Shown in pieces: positions 27,258 to 37,043 of a stretch of 64,000 nucleotides of DNA (its first letter is position 1; the number at the start of each line of letters is the position of its first letter). Source of the DNA: Flavobacteriaceae bacterium (GTDB lineage Bacteria; Bacteroidota; Bacteroidia; Flavobacteriales; Flavobacteriaceae); contig CANKLE010000008.1 of NCBI GenBank assembly GCA_947483075.1, positions 1-64,000 on the forward strand. Reading direction: 5' to 3'. The notes under the pieces were generated by a model. It had not been told where the DNA came from. It saw only the letters and a program-made list of their open reading frames with translations, and made no database searches. Position numbers and translations under genes: made by a program.

Positions 27258-27892
27258 TTCCTGCTGCACATTTTTATGGAAGGGTACTCGAAATTGCCGT
27301 TGAATCAGCCGCAATTGTAGAGGCTGCACCACTTCCTATAGCTGAAATTGTTCCTGAAATCGAAACACAAACCGAAGCAAGTAAACCAATTCAGACGCCC
27401 CAACCCTTTAGGGAAAATAGTCTCGTTGCGGCTACGCCAGTTTCGGCTTTGTCTTTGGCAAGCATTCGCGCCAAAAAAGAATTACAAGAACAACATAACC
27501 CTATTAACAAGGAAGTCGTTCTGTTGCCCACTGAATCGTTTACAGATACTGAATTGTTATTGCATTGGACCAAATATGCACAAAAATTGGGCGATAAAGG
27601 CTATAAAATCATGGAGTCGTTGTTGTTAATAAACGATCCAGTAGTACAAGGTACTCAGGTGACTATAGAATTGCCCAACGAAGGTTCTAAGCTCGATTTT
27701 GAATCCGAGAAAAATGGCTTATTGGGTTTCTTGAAAGGTCATTTGCATAATCATGACATTACCATTGAGGTGATTGTAAATGAGGCGGTAGAAAATAAAT
27801 TTGCTTTTACTCCTCAAGACAAATACAACCGATTGAATGAAATCAATCCGGCTCTCGATTTACTAAGAAAAACCTTCGAATTGGATATTTAA
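26172..27892 (+). CDS. dnaX: DNA polymerase III subunit tau, by -1 shift at an A10 tract
   Basis: The full clamp-loader subunit is readable only by changing frame. Frame 0 runs from 26172 into A10 (27232-27241); a -1 shift at A-AAA-AAG (27236-27242) enters the frame that continues without stops to TAA at 27890-27892, giving 573 residues, a normal tau length for the group. The -1 frame has its own stop at 27224-27226, so the shift must occur between about 27227 and 27254. The -1 part (FIIPAAHFYGRVLEIA... to LLRKTFELDI) carries the tau C-terminal region. Tau joins the clamp loader to helicase and polymerase cores. A sequencing slip in the A run, or a single-base gene defect, is the alternative. 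Confidence 0.82.
27212..27242 (+). promoter_or_regulatory. dnaX frameshift/slippage element: hairpin abutting A10
   Basis: A perfect hairpin with arms CTCCATCA (27212-27219) and TGATGGAG (27224-27231) and loop CCTT ends directly against ten A (27232-27241) and a G. The heptamer A-AAA-AAG in zero-frame phase is the same slippery site as in E. coli dnaX. GGAG (27228-27231) could act as an internal Shine-Dalgarno-like stimulator. Either ribosomal -1 shifting or transcriptional slippage (one A added or two lost) would join gamma to tau. Confidence 0.75.
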
Positions 27893-28905
27893 TTTTCCAA
27901 TTTTTGCAAAAAAGCAACCAAGCCTTTCATGTACACTTGTTGGTCGTCATACATACTCATATGACTTCCGTTTGGGCAATACAAATAGGTTCCGTGTTGC
28001 ACTTGGGTAGCCATCCATTGCATGTGTTTGGGATCCATGGTATCATACTTTCCGCCTATTGTGAGTGTGGGAATACTGAGTTGCGGCAAGTCTTTTTTTC
28101 TGTCCCAATAGGTTAATTTACCCGACACCCCAAATTCACTAGGCCCTTGCATGCTTACATAAAGGGAGGAGTTCAATCGGCCAAAGGCTCTATTCATAGG
28201 CTCTGGCCAAGGAATTCTACAAATGTGTTGGTTGTAATAATGAGGCGTAAGCAATTCCATGTATCGGGGATTCGAAAAATCCTTTTTGGCTTCGAGCGTC
28301 CGTATTTCGGTTACTACATCGAGAGGCATTTGTTTGGCCAACACCTCAGCATATTTGCCATAATCGATGCAGCTTGCCATCATATTAGAGATAACCAAAC
28401 CTTTCAGATTGCGCTGATATTTTAAGGCATATTCCATCGCTAAAATTCCACCCCAGGAATGGCCCAACACCACAAAATTTGACGCATCAAGTTGTAGGGC
28501 TTTGCGCACTTGCTCTACTTCTTCTACGTAACGAGGCAAATCCCAAAGCGAAACATCATTTGGGTTGTCTGAAAAACCAGTTCCCAATTGATCGTAATAT
28601 ATAAATTCGATGCCGGCAGCCGGTAAAAAATTCTCCAGGCACTCAAAATATTCGTGTGACATGCCCGGTCCGCCATTGAGTAATAACACCTTCAATTTTG
28701 GATTGTTGCCAAAGCGTTTGGTCCAAACAGAAAAATTTCCTTTGGGCGTAGAAATGCTTATTTTTTGAACACCGCCCACTTGAACTGACGAGGTATCCTG
28801 CTTAAAATAATCTGCCGAAGCGGTAGGAGATTTTGTTGAATTATCTGTTTTGCAAGCAGTGCAAATTGTCAATAGAACTGCTGCCAATAAAAAATAGTTC
28901 TTCAT
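27889..28905 (-). CDS. Proline iminopeptidase-family alpha/beta hydrolase, lipoprotein
   Basis: A 338-residue alpha/beta hydrolase with a lipoprotein signal peptide: MKNYFLLAAVLLTICTAC, lipidation at C18. Oxyanion segment LLNGGPGMSHEYF (about 73-85) is typical of the S33 proline iminopeptidase family. The nucleophile elbow is VLGHSWGG (about 147-154), and a late His is in GSHMSMYDD. It is probably anchored in the outer or inner membrane facing the periplasm. It ends the polyphosphate operon, 11 nt after ppx, and overlaps the end of dnaX by 4 nt. The substrate is not certain. Confidence 0.9.
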   Translation of the reverse strand: MKNYFLLAAVLLTICTACKTDNSTKSPTASADYFKQDTSSVQVGGVQKISISTPKGNFSVWTKRFGNNPKLKVLLLNGGPGMSHEYFECLENFLPAAGIEFIYYDQLGTGFSDNPNDVSLWDLPRYVEEVEQVRKALQLDASNFVVLGHSWGGILAMEYALKYQRNLKGLVISNMMASCIDYGKYAEVLAKQMPLDVVTEIRTLEAKKDFSNPRYMELLTPHYYNQHICRIPWPEPMNRAFGRLNSSLYVSMQGPSEFGVSGKLTYWDRKKDLPQLSIPTLTIGGKYDTMDPKHMQWMATQVQHGTYLYCPNGSHMSMYDDQQVYMKGLVAFLQKLEN

Positions 28906-28916
28906 GGTATAGTATC

Positions 28917-29807
28917 TTATAATTTATTGTAATACATGGCTTTAATGATGCCGTCTGAAAGTCCAATTTTAGGTACATAGATGTGCTTGGCGCCACTCCA
29001 TTTCATGGCGTTCAGGTAGATTTTGGTAGCCAAAACAATTACGTCGGCACGATCGGGATTTAAACCCATTTCTCCAACCAGATCATTGTAGCTTAGACTA
29101 CTAAGTGTATTGTATATTTTATGCAAATAATGATAGGTTAAAGGGGTATCAATGGGTTTTTCTGACATCTTGAATAATTTATTGATGTTTCCCCCCGATC
29201 CTATTAAACTTATTTGATCGAATGGTCTTGCATGAATTTCTATCCAATTTTGTATTTCTTGCCAAATAGAATCTGGAACCATGTGGTTTAATAAGCGAAC
29301 AGTTCCTATTCTGAATGATTTGGAGGCTACAATTTTTCCGTCCGAGAAAAAGGAAAATTCGGTGCTTCCTCCGCCTACATCTACAAATAAATAGGTGTTA
29401 TCTGAATTTATTAAATGATTTATGTCTGTAGAGGCAATAATAGCAGCTTCTTTCTTCCCGTCAATGATATCAATGGTGATTCCGGTTTGCGCTTTTACAG
29501 CATCGATCACTTCCTTACTGTTTAGGGCCTCCCGCATGGCCGAAGTGGCTAATGCTCTAAAATCTTTTACTCGGTGTACTTTCATCAAGAGCTTATAAGC
29601 ATTCATGCCGTCTATCATTCTATCGATGTTTTCGGCCGAAATAATGCCCGACGTAAACGCATCTTGACCCAATCGAATGGGCAAGCGAACAAGTGAACTT
29701 TTATTAAACTGCACCGGTTTTCCCGCTTCCTCTACTACGTTTGACACCAATAATCGCATGGCATTAGAACCAATATCAATAGCCGCATATTTTTTTATCG
29801 CAATCAT
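28917..29807 (-). CDS. Ppx/GppA-type exopolyphosphatase
   Basis: A 296-residue ASKHA-fold phosphatase, the short single-core form without the C-terminal HD-like domain of E. coli Ppx. Phosphate-binding loops are AAIDIGSNAMRLLVSNV (about 8-24) and FVDVGGGSTEFSFF (about 141-154); ALATSAMREALNS is the middle signature. It hydrolyses polyphosphate or pppGpp. It follows ppk1 by 2 nt, so synthesis and breakdown of polyphosphate are made from one message. Confidence 0.93.
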   Translation of the reverse strand: MIAIKKYAAIDIGSNAMRLLVSNVVEEAGKPVQFNKSSLVRLPIRLGQDAFTSGIISAENIDRMIDGMNAYKLLMKVHRVKDFRALATSAMREALNSKEVIDAVKAQTGITIDIIDGKKEAAIIASTDINHLINSDNTYLFVDVGGGSTEFSFFSDGKIVASKSFRIGTVRLLNHMVPDSIWQEIQNWIEIHARPFDQISLIGSGGNINKLFKMSEKPIDTPLTYHYLHKIYNTLSSLSYNDLVGEMGLNPDRADVIVLATKIYLNAMKWSGAKHIYVPKIGLSDGIIKAMYYNKL

Positions 29808-29809
29808 AC

Positions 29810-31924
29810 TTATTGGTTTGGGTTGGGCAATTGGGAATTTTCGGCTTTAAGTTTGTAGTAATTGTAGGTTTCTAATTGTGCTCGAAACACAGGATTTTCT
29901 CCTTTTTGGCGGTATTTATTGTCTAACAATTGCGAATGAAAACGAGCTTTTACATTTCCTTTCCAACCCAAATCAAATACATCTATTAATTCCTGTTTTA
30001 TTTCAGGATCATAGATAGGACAGGCCACCTCTACACGAGTGTCTAAGTTGCGCGTCATGAAATCGGCAGAAGAAATAAAAACTTCGGGATTGTCATTATT
30101 GCTAAAAATGTATACCCGAGTATGCTCTAAATAATTGTCCACAATACTGATGGCTTCTATGTTTTCACTCATGCCTTCAATTCCTGGGATCAAGGAGCAA
30201 ATGCCCCGAACTTGTAACTTAATCTTCACCCCCGCGCGACTGGCTTCGTACAATTTATCGATCATCTCAAAATCGGATAAGCTGTTCATTTTAAGGTGAA
30301 TAAAAGCATTAAAGCCCAATTTGGCGTGAACAATTTCGCGTTCAATCAATTTATGAAATCGCGAACGTGTATAATGTGGAGAAACGATGAGGTGTTTGTA
30401 GCGATGAATTCTAAAATTGACTTCAAAAAAGTCAAATATCTTGTCGATGTCTTTTAATATTTTGGAATGACTGGTAAATAAAGTAACGTCGGTATAAATT
30501 TTGGCGGTTGATTCGTTGAAATTTCCGGTAGAAATTAAACCATAGCGCTTTGTTTTATTGGCTTCAACGCGCTCAATAACACAGATCTTAGAATGTACTT
30601 TAAGTCCTTTGATGCCGAAAATTAATTGAATGCCATCAACTTGCATTTTCTCGGCATACGATATATTGCTGGCCTCATCAAAGCGGGCTTGCAGTTCTAT
30701 TTGAACCGTAACTTTTTTGCCGTTTTTGGCAGCATTAATCAAGGAGCTGATGATTTGCGAATTTTTTGCCAATCGATACAAGGTAATTTTGATAGAGATA
30801 ACTTGTGGATCGAGCGCTGCTTCCCGTAAAAATTTAATCAAGTAAGAAAAAGATTGGTAGGGCGCGTGCACCAAATAATCTTTTTTACTGATTTTTTCGA
30901 GCATGCTGCCTTCCAAACTCAAGCCAGGAACTGGTAAGGGTTCGTTTTTTTTGTACAACAAATCAAAACGACCCAAATTTGGAAAATCTATATAATCCCT
31001 GCGGTTGTGGTAACGACCTCCCGGTATTAAACTATCGGTAAAATCGATGTGCATTTTTGACAAGAAGAACTTCAAGGTATCCTTCCCTATTTCGTGGTCG
31101 TAAACAAAGCGAACAGGCTCTCCGATGCGCCGGTCTTTTACGCTGTTGGCAATTTTTTCGAGCATACTTTTACTCAAATCACTGTCCATTTCTAACTGGG
31201 CATCTCGGGTAATTTTTATCATATGCGCCGAAACGCTGTAATAATTAAAAATATTAAAAATACTTCCCAAATTATATCGGATCACATCATCCAGCAGAAT
31301 CACATAATCATTTCCATCGGCTTTGGGCAAAACCACAAAACGATTGATGGTTTTAGGAATTTCAATTACCGCATAGCGAATGGTTCTTCTTCTCGCAACT
31401 CGTTGTAAAATAGACGGAGAAACTTCATTGTTTAAAACCAATTTAACGGCCAAATAACCCGATGTATCTTTCAATAAAGGAAACTCAGCCAAATCATTCA
31501 AGATAATAGTAACCAAGGCCGGACTTACCGTTTGAATAAAATATTCTTTTACGTAGGCCTCCTGATCGGGTGAAAGTTGTTTTTCGTTGAGAATAAAAAT
31601 GCGTTCGGCCTCTAGTTTTTTTTCTATAATCTTGAGGATTTTTAAACTCTCTTCCTGTTGTTCTATTACAATATTGGTTATTTCAGTCAACAATTGATTG
31701 GCCGTGCTGCCTCCTAATGCTTTTTGACCTGAAATTCCAGATAAACTCAATCGACGAATGGCCGCATAGCGCACCCGGAAAAACTCATCTAAATTATTGG
31801 AAAAAATTCCCAAAAAACGCAACCGATCTAATAATGGGACAGCCTCATCAGCAGCCTCTTGTAACACACGAGCATTAAATGCCAACCAGCTTTTTTCTCT
31901 TTCGATGTATTTATTTTCAACCAT
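29810..31924 (-). CDS. ppk1: Polyphosphate kinase 1
   Basis: Makes inorganic polyphosphate from ATP through a phosphohistidine intermediate; usually membrane-associated. It has 704 residues, full length. The N domain starts EREKSWLAFNARVLQEA. LRFLGIFSNNLDEFFRVR lies at about 35-52, and the catalytic His is probably H444 in LKVHSKICVI. The second phospholipase D-like half has HRYKHLIVSPHYTR and LVSPGIEG-type segments (RGICSLIPGIEG). It lies in an operon after the sixA-like gene (5 nt) and before ppx. Confidence 0.96.
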   Translation of the reverse strand: MVENKYIEREKSWLAFNARVLQEAADEAVPLLDRLRFLGIFSNNLDEFFRVRYAAIRRLSLSGISGQKALGGSTANQLLTEITNIVIEQQEESLKILKIIEKKLEAERIFILNEKQLSPDQEAYVKEYFIQTVSPALVTIILNDLAEFPLLKDTSGYLAVKLVLNNEVSPSILQRVARRRTIRYAVIEIPKTINRFVVLPKADGNDYVILLDDVIRYNLGSIFNIFNYYSVSAHMIKITRDAQLEMDSDLSKSMLEKIANSVKDRRIGEPVRFVYDHEIGKDTLKFFLSKMHIDFTDSLIPGGRYHNRRDYIDFPNLGRFDLLYKKNEPLPVPGLSLEGSMLEKISKKDYLVHAPYQSFSYLIKFLREAALDPQVISIKITLYRLAKNSQIISSLINAAKNGKKVTVQIELQARFDEASNISYAEKMQVDGIQLIFGIKGLKVHSKICVIERVEANKTKRYGLISTGNFNESTAKIYTDVTLFTSHSKILKDIDKIFDFFEVNFRIHRYKHLIVSPHYTRSRFHKLIEREIVHAKLGFNAFIHLKMNSLSDFEMIDKLYEASRAGVKIKLQVRGICSLIPGIEGMSENIEAISIVDNYLEHTRVYIFSNNDNPEVFISSADFMTRNLDTRVEVACPIYDPEIKQELIDVFDLGWKGNVKARFHSQLLDNKYRQKGENPVFRAQLETYNYYKLKAENSQLPNPNQ

Positions 31925-31929
31925 AGTAA

Positions 31930-32412
31930 CTAATTATCATTTGGGAATTGAATGCGAACAGTAGTCCCTTTTTTTAGGCTAGACCAAGAATCAATTGCCA
32001 TTTCTAGGTGCACGAAACCGGCTGTAGGCACATTTGGAATATAAATTGAGCCAAATTTATTAACAAAATCCGTAATAGCCTCGTTATGACCAAAAAGAAT
32101 TAGCGTGTCATTTTGGTTGTCTGTTCTACAGATAAAACGCTCTAAATCAAGTGCATTAAAGGTATATAGATCTTCATGATAGCCAATCGCTCTTGCATTC
32201 TCCGGTAGATAAGCGCAAATAATTTGGGCTGTTTCTTTGGCTCGAACTGCAGTGCTGCATTGAATTGCATAGAATTCGGGAACTATTTTGGCTAGGAATG
32301 CACCCATAGTATGCGCATTTTCAATTCCGCGAGCTGAAATAATTCGGCTTTTATCGGCGACAGCAACCTCCCAGCTTGATTTGGCATGACGGATTAGCAT
32401 GAGGGTTTTCAT
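31930..32412 (-). CDS. SixA-like histidine phosphatase
   Basis: A 160-residue member of the histidine phosphatase superfamily, SixA type. The RHG-like motif is LIRHAKSSWE (about 6-15), with CSTAVRAKETAQ (about 57-68) and FGHNEAIT (about 109-116) completing the active site. SixA of E. coli removes phosphate from phosphohistidine domains. It heads the operon with ppk1, itself a phosphohistidine enzyme, then ppx and a lipoprotein hydrolase; a functional link is attractive but unproved. Confidence 0.9.
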   Translation of the reverse strand: MKTLMLIRHAKSSWEVAVADKSRIISARGIENAHTMGAFLAKIVPEFYAIQCSTAVRAKETAQIICAYLPENARAIGYHEDLYTFNALDLERFICRTDNQNDTLILFGHNEAITDFVNKFGSIYIPNVPTAGFVHLEMAIDSWSSLKKGTTVRIQFPNDN

Positions 32413-32706
32413 AGGAAGGGTGTTAGGAAAAACAAAGTAACGATTTTGCCCGTAATGTCCTGCTTATTTTATGTAATTTTTGAAAGTTAAAAGCATTGGC
32501 TCATTTTTTTTTGTGGATTTTGTCATTCGTCGATATTTATTTGTAATCTTTTTCTTTCTTTATAGATATATTTTTGTATTTTATCGTTGTTTTTTGCATT
32601 TTAACGTCATTATAAGGTGTTGATTTGATTAAAACATCCTATTTTTGAAGCGTTAAAAAGTGTGCGAATTATTTTATCTTAGCTCGACTAACGAATTTGT
32701 AGATTA
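32413..32706. other. AT-rich divergent spacer (294 bp)
   Basis: The spacer lies between the leftward polyphosphate operon and the rightward adhesin unit. No ORF or RNA gene is seen. A TATCTTAG (32675-32682) upstream of 32707 is one base off the -7 consensus, with no well-spaced TTG. T-rich runs fill the middle. Confidence 0.6.
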
Positions 32707-33252
32707 ATGAACTATACAGGACTAAACCCATTTTGTTACAAACAGCTGCTCAGCAAGGCAGGCATTTGCCTTCTTGCATTGAGTATGGGGCTGAATAGTT
32801 ATAGTCAACAAACCCAAGCTAAGATTAAATTGGCAACCGTTTTGGTTGCAGAAATGCAATCCAAAGAAACGACTTCAGCCAATTTCTCAAACAGTAAAAA
32901 CTTACAAGGCCTGCTCACCCAACACAATGAGGCAGTATACCTTAGCGGAAGCGCAATAAAAACCTATGGTGCCAAACCTAAATTGCTTGTGTTGAACCTC
33001 ACTGATTTGAATCAGCTTGCTTCTGCCGAGATTGTAAAAGATAATATTGAGCTCATTCAATTGACCGTAAATCAACTTCCTGCCGGAACTGATAATCTTG
33101 ATTTTTCGGTCTTGAACCCATACAAAAAATTAAAGTACATGCATTTTATCGTTCAGGAAGAGCAAACCATTCGCGATTTAGCTGCGCGAATTCCTGATGC
33201 CGATCGTTCAATCGAATTGCTGTATTCTATTGTAAATACCACCAAAGACTAA
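32707..33252 (+). CDS. Exported protein of unknown function heading the adhesin unit
   Basis: A 181-residue protein with a signal peptide (hydrophobic KAGICLLALSMGLNSYSQ, cut near residue 34). No domain is recognised. The mature part alternates short strands and helices and contains KLLVLNLTDLNQL and YKKLKYMHFIVQEE. The stop TAA overlaps the ATG of the large T9SS adhesin gene by one base, so the two are translationally coupled. This suggests a role in folding, exporting or placing the adhesin; that is inference from position. Confidence 0.75.
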   Translation: MNYTGLNPFCYKQLLSKAGICLLALSMGLNSYSQQTQAKIKLATVLVAEMQSKETTSANFSNSKNLQGLLTQHNEAVYLSGSAIKTYGAKPKLLVLNLTDLNQLASAEIVKDNIELIQLTVNQLPAGTDNLDFSVLNPYKKLKYMHFIVQEEQTIRDLAARIPDADRSIELLYSIVNTTKD

Positions 33253-36200
33253 TGAAGTTGAGACTAAAACAGCCGCGTTTCAGTGTAGTTCATCCTATAT
33301 TCAGGATGGCATTACTGCTAATGCTTTGTTTTTTTGGTTCCTTGCAAGCGCAAGTTCGCGTAGGTTTTACCCAACGCAGTTCGCAATACAGTCCTTCTAA
33401 AAAGATATACACCTTGAAAGGAGATTTCACGATGTTGGGCAATACTTGTTTAACACCGCAAAATTACAGTCCAACTACCAACAACAATGGGCAATACATG
33501 ACCTATGTTGATGCTGATACAGATCCTACTACCTTCAATTCTTCTTCCTCGACTTTGGTTTTATCAAACGAAAACGGTGCTATACCTGCTTGTTCTTCTA
33601 TAGTATACGCAGGCTTGTATTGGACAGGTAAATCAAACACCAACGAGGTATTTCAGGTAACCAAAGATATCCCCAATGGCACCCAAGCCATAAACAGTAC
33701 CGCTACTGTCAATCACAACAACAACATTCCAAATTCAAATTTTACCTTAATTGTTACGCGTACTACGATCAGTACCAATTATTACAATCCAAAATATACT
33801 TTTGCCGGTAACTCGAGTACGTACGTCTTTAGCTTTAACAATGCCGATGCACCCAATCGCATTACTCTATCGGTGAATGGTGCAACCGAGGCAACTATTC
33901 CGGCAACCATTAGTCCAGACGGAACCGAAGCGACTTTAGAAACACCTTATCAGATTATTGATGGAACCGTTACCCTGCAAATTCAAAAATTGGTGCGTTC
34001 GTCAGCCACCGATTTGACTCTCACCAATTACCAAAGCACCTCTTCGGCCGTGGTGAACACAACTGGAACTGTGCCCGCTTTTTTGGCATTGACCAAAACC
34101 TACGACAAGAAAAAAATATCGTTAAAAGGCCCAAATGCTTCAGCCTATACTCAATTTACTGCCGAACCCAATACCATTTATTTTCCGGGCGCAACGGTAG
34201 ACGACAATATCTTTACTGCCTATACTGAAGTAACCGATTATGTGCGTGCTCATGGTGTTGGGGAATACTTTGCTGCCGATATGGCTTTGCAAGAAGGATT
34301 AGTTTCAGGCACAGGCTATTCGGGTGGTTGGGGCATCATTGTGGTGTACCAAAACTCTAAAATGAAACAACGCGACATCACTATTTTTGATGGGTATGCC
34401 TATGTAAATTCTGGAAACACAGAAGGATACAGCCTGCCCGTTTCTGGATTCAACACCATTCAGACGGGGGATGTTGGTGTAAAATTGGGTGTGATGGCTA
34501 GCGAAGGAGATGTGAGTTTTACCGGTGATTACTTTAAAATTCAAAAACAAAGTGATGGGTCCTACCTGAACTTAAGTCATGCCGGAAATTCGCCTACAAA
34601 TTTCTTTAATTCTTCCATAATTACGGGTGGCCTTCGCAATCCGTACTTGGTAAACAATACCGGAATTGACATCAGTATGTTCTCCGTTCCCAACACCAAC
34701 AACAGTGTGATTGGCAACAACCAAACGGCAACCAATTTTATGTACGGAACCAACGGAGACACCTACTCTATTTTCGCCATCGCCATGTCGGTTGATGCTT
34801 ATAATGTAAACGTAGAAAACATCATTCAGCCGATTTCAATCAATGGCACGGTCCTGAGTAATACGACGAATTTATCCTGTTTACCAGGCCAAGATGTAGC
34901 CTATCACATAGACATCAAAAACTTAGGTAACGAAGCCATATCCAATTACAAGGTAGTAGTACCCATTCCCTACAATGCAAATTATGTGCCTGCTAGTGCC
35001 GGAACGAATCTGTTTTATAGCCCAGAACCGAGCCCCAACCAAGTACACTTTGATCCTACTCAGGGAGTTCACGGGTCCTTAATATGGGAATTGGGCAATT
35101 TGCCTATGCCTGCTTCGCCAGAAACCTTATTGGCAACTTTTCATTTTAGTTTACGAGCTACCCAAGATTGCCAATTGTTAGCCAATACGAATTGTGGTTC
35201 ATTTATTGCTGCGCAGGGAGTTGCCAGCGGAACAGGCGTAATTACGGGAATATCCTTCTCAAACAGCAACCTGATTAGTGGTTACCAATCAAACGGAAGT
35301 TGTTTAGACGAACCGATTACTACAGCCATACCCATAACGATAAATGGATCTACGTACGTAAATCAAAATTGCTCCGCTTCAGCAGGTCCACGAACCATTA
35401 ATTGGTGTACTACTTCAAGTAATGTATCTACCACAGAATTGGTTTCTTATTTTCCTGTTGGCACCTTATTTTACAATGAATACCCATTTACCATCAATAC
35501 CGTTCAATACACAGCCACTAATCCAATCCCGTTTTCGGGAGCCAATTCTGGGCTAATATTTGCCGTAACCTTGGCCAACAGCAACTGCGGAAATCCATTT
35601 ACATTAAGTCGTTGTGGCAGTATTCAAGGCAGCAATGATATTGGGTCAACCGTCAATGGAGTGCTTGGAGGCGTTTCTTTCACCAACGTGTTAGCCAATG
35701 ATTTACTCAACGGACAAGTGGCTTCAGCATCGGCTGTAGTGATTAGTTTTGTTTCGTCAACCCATCCAGGAATTAGCTTAAATGGCAGCAATGTGGTCGT
35801 TGCACCAGGAACACCCGCAGGCAGTTATTTGCTTACGTATCAAATTTGCGAAACGGCCAATTTGTCAAATTGCTCCACTGCAACCGTATCGGTAGTCGTA
35901 GCAAATACGACCCTATTGGCACAAGATGATGCCTACTTCGCAATTGCCTGTGGAAGCAATTCAGTTTTGGGCTCAGTACTTCAAAATGACTTTGCGGTCG
36001 CCGGATCAGCACAAAGCAGCAATGTGAATCTTACCCAACTAGCAACCTCCAATTCCGCTATTCAGCTAAATTTAGCCGATGGCACCCTACAAATTGGGAA
36101 TGGAGTACTGGCCGGAACGTATACGCTTGTCTATTCTATTTGCGACTTGACCAATACCAATTTGTGTGCGGAAGCCACCGTAACTTTGCAAATCATAGAC

Positions 36201-37016
36201 ACTACGCCTCCACAATTGCCAACTTTAGAAAATATTGAAGCGCAATGTTCTTATACGTTTGAGATACCAAGTGCAACAGATAGTTGTTCAGGAATTGTGA
36301 ATGGAACCACTACCGATCCGTTGTTTTATGATACCTTGGGTGCACATACTGTAACTTGGCATTTCAGAGATTTGCAAGGAAATGAAAGTAGCACCACGCA
36401 AACGGTAAACCTAATTGCAGCAGATAGCGAACAGTCTTTTACTCATTATGTGGCCTGTAACAACGATAACAGTGAGGAAGTAAATGTAAATTTAAACCAA
36501 CTACTCCCTGCTGATGTAGCGGGCTTAGGCAATTGGGAAGACACCGACAATTCTACTGGATTAATTGGCAATACCTTTATTCCTTATCAAATTCCTGTGG
36601 GTATCTACCGTTTTACCTATACTGTTCAAGTTGGATCCTGTACTCAAAAAGTAGTAATTTCGATGCAAGTAGACAACGATTGTATTGTAGAACCAGCAGG
36701 AACTTGTATTTTAGTTGTGCACAATGCCGTTACCGTAAATGATGACCGAACCAATGATGTGCTCTTCATAGAAAACATAACCGATTCGGCTTGTTTTGTA
36801 GCGAATACCGTAGAAGTATATAACCGTTGGGGCGTATTGGTTTATGAGTCAGATCAGTATGACAATGAAACCAGAGCCTTTAGAGGCTACTCCCAAGGGA
36901 GAGCAACTGTCGGTTCAAGTGCGTTGCCTACCGGAACCTATTTTTACAACATACAAGGAACAAAACCAGATGGAACTGTCGTGCACAAACAAGGTTATTT
37001 ATATTTAACAAATTAA
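33252..37016 (+). CDS. Large T9SS type B surface adhesin-like protein
   Basis: A 1254-residue protein. A signal peptide occupies residues 1 to about 34 (MALLLMLCFFGSLQAQ). The N-terminal half is rich in N, T and S and typical of surface beta-proteins. A DUF11-like segment (GQDVAYHIDIKNLGNEAISNY) is near 550. A HYR-like domain (about 990-1070, ATDSCSGIVNGT... GAHTVTWHFRD) precedes the C-terminal gliding-motility-type (CHU_C) sorting domain, about 1160-1254, with VEVYNRWGVLVYES and LPTGTYFYNI. That tail directs T9SS secretion and cell-surface attachment. PorP/SprF and OmpA genes follow, the usual partner set. Confidence 0.92.
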   Translation: MKLRLKQPRFSVVHPIFRMALLLMLCFFGSLQAQVRVGFTQRSSQYSPSKKIYTLKGDFTMLGNTCLTPQNYSPTTNNNGQYMTYVDADTDPTTFNSSSSTLVLSNENGAIPACSSIVYAGLYWTGKSNTNEVFQVTKDIPNGTQAINSTATVNHNNNIPNSNFTLIVTRTTISTNYYNPKYTFAGNSSTYVFSFNNADAPNRITLSVNGATEATIPATISPDGTEATLETPYQIIDGTVTLQIQKLVRSSATDLTLTNYQSTSSAVVNTTGTVPAFLALTKTYDKKKISLKGPNASAYTQFTAEPNTIYFPGATVDDNIFTAYTEVTDYVRAHGVGEYFAADMALQEGLVSGTGYSGGWGIIVVYQNSKMKQRDITIFDGYAYVNSGNTEGYSLPVSGFNTIQTGDVGVKLGVMASEGDVSFTGDYFKIQKQSDGSYLNLSHAGNSPTNFFNSSIITGGLRNPYLVNNTGIDISMFSVPNTNNSVIGNNQTATNFMYGTNGDTYSIFAIAMSVDAYNVNVENIIQPISINGTVLSNTTNLSCLPGQDVAYHIDIKNLGNEAISNYKVVVPIPYNANYVPASAGTNLFYSPEPSPNQVHFDPTQGVHGSLIWELGNLPMPASPETLLATFHFSLRATQDCQLLANTNCGSFIAAQGVASGTGVITGISFSNSNLISGYQSNGSCLDEPITTAIPITINGSTYVNQNCSASAGPRTINWCTTSSNVSTTELVSYFPVGTLFYNEYPFTINTVQYTATNPIPFSGANSGLIFAVTLANSNCGNPFTLSRCGSIQGSNDIGSTVNGVLGGVSFTNVLANDLLNGQVASASAVVISFVSSTHPGISLNGSNVVVAPGTPAGSYLLTYQICETANLSNCSTATVSVVVANTTLLAQDDAYFAIACGSNSVLGSVLQNDFAVAGSAQSSNVNLTQLATSNSAIQLNLADGTLQIGNGVLAGTYTLVYSICDLTNTNLCAEATVTLQIIDTTPPQLPTLENIEAQCSYTFEIPSATDSCSGIVNGTTTDPLFYDTLGAHTVTWHFRDLQGNESSTTQTVNLIAADSEQSFTHYVACNNDNSEEVNVNLNQLLPADVAGLGNWEDTDNSTGLIGNTFIPYQIPVGIYRFTYTVQVGSCTQKVVISMQVDNDCIVEPAGTCILVVHNAVTVNDDRTNDVLFIENITDSACFVANTVEVYNRWGVLVYESDQYDNETRAFRGYSQGRATVGSSALPTGTYFYNIQGTKPDGTVVHKQGYLYLTN

Positions 37017-37043
37017 GTGTACAGGCGCTCAAACTAAACTAAG

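Noticed and set aside
27348..27629. 93-codon basic frame inside the tau region
   Set aside because: It overlaps the intact tau frame, and its lysine-, arginine- and cysteine-rich composition reflects frame shadow.
27241..27892. dnaX as a broken pseudogene or separate downstream gene
   Set aside because: The downstream -1 frame has no start of its own that fits, is intact to a normal tau end, and the frame break sits exactly on a dnaX-type slippery heptamer. Programmed shifting is the simpler reading, though a sequencing slip cannot be ruled out.
32675..32682. Promoter of the adhesin unit (TATCTTAG)
   Set aside because: One base off the -7 box, and the nearest TTG is 27 nt upstream, beyond the normal spacing; kept only as a note in the spacer.
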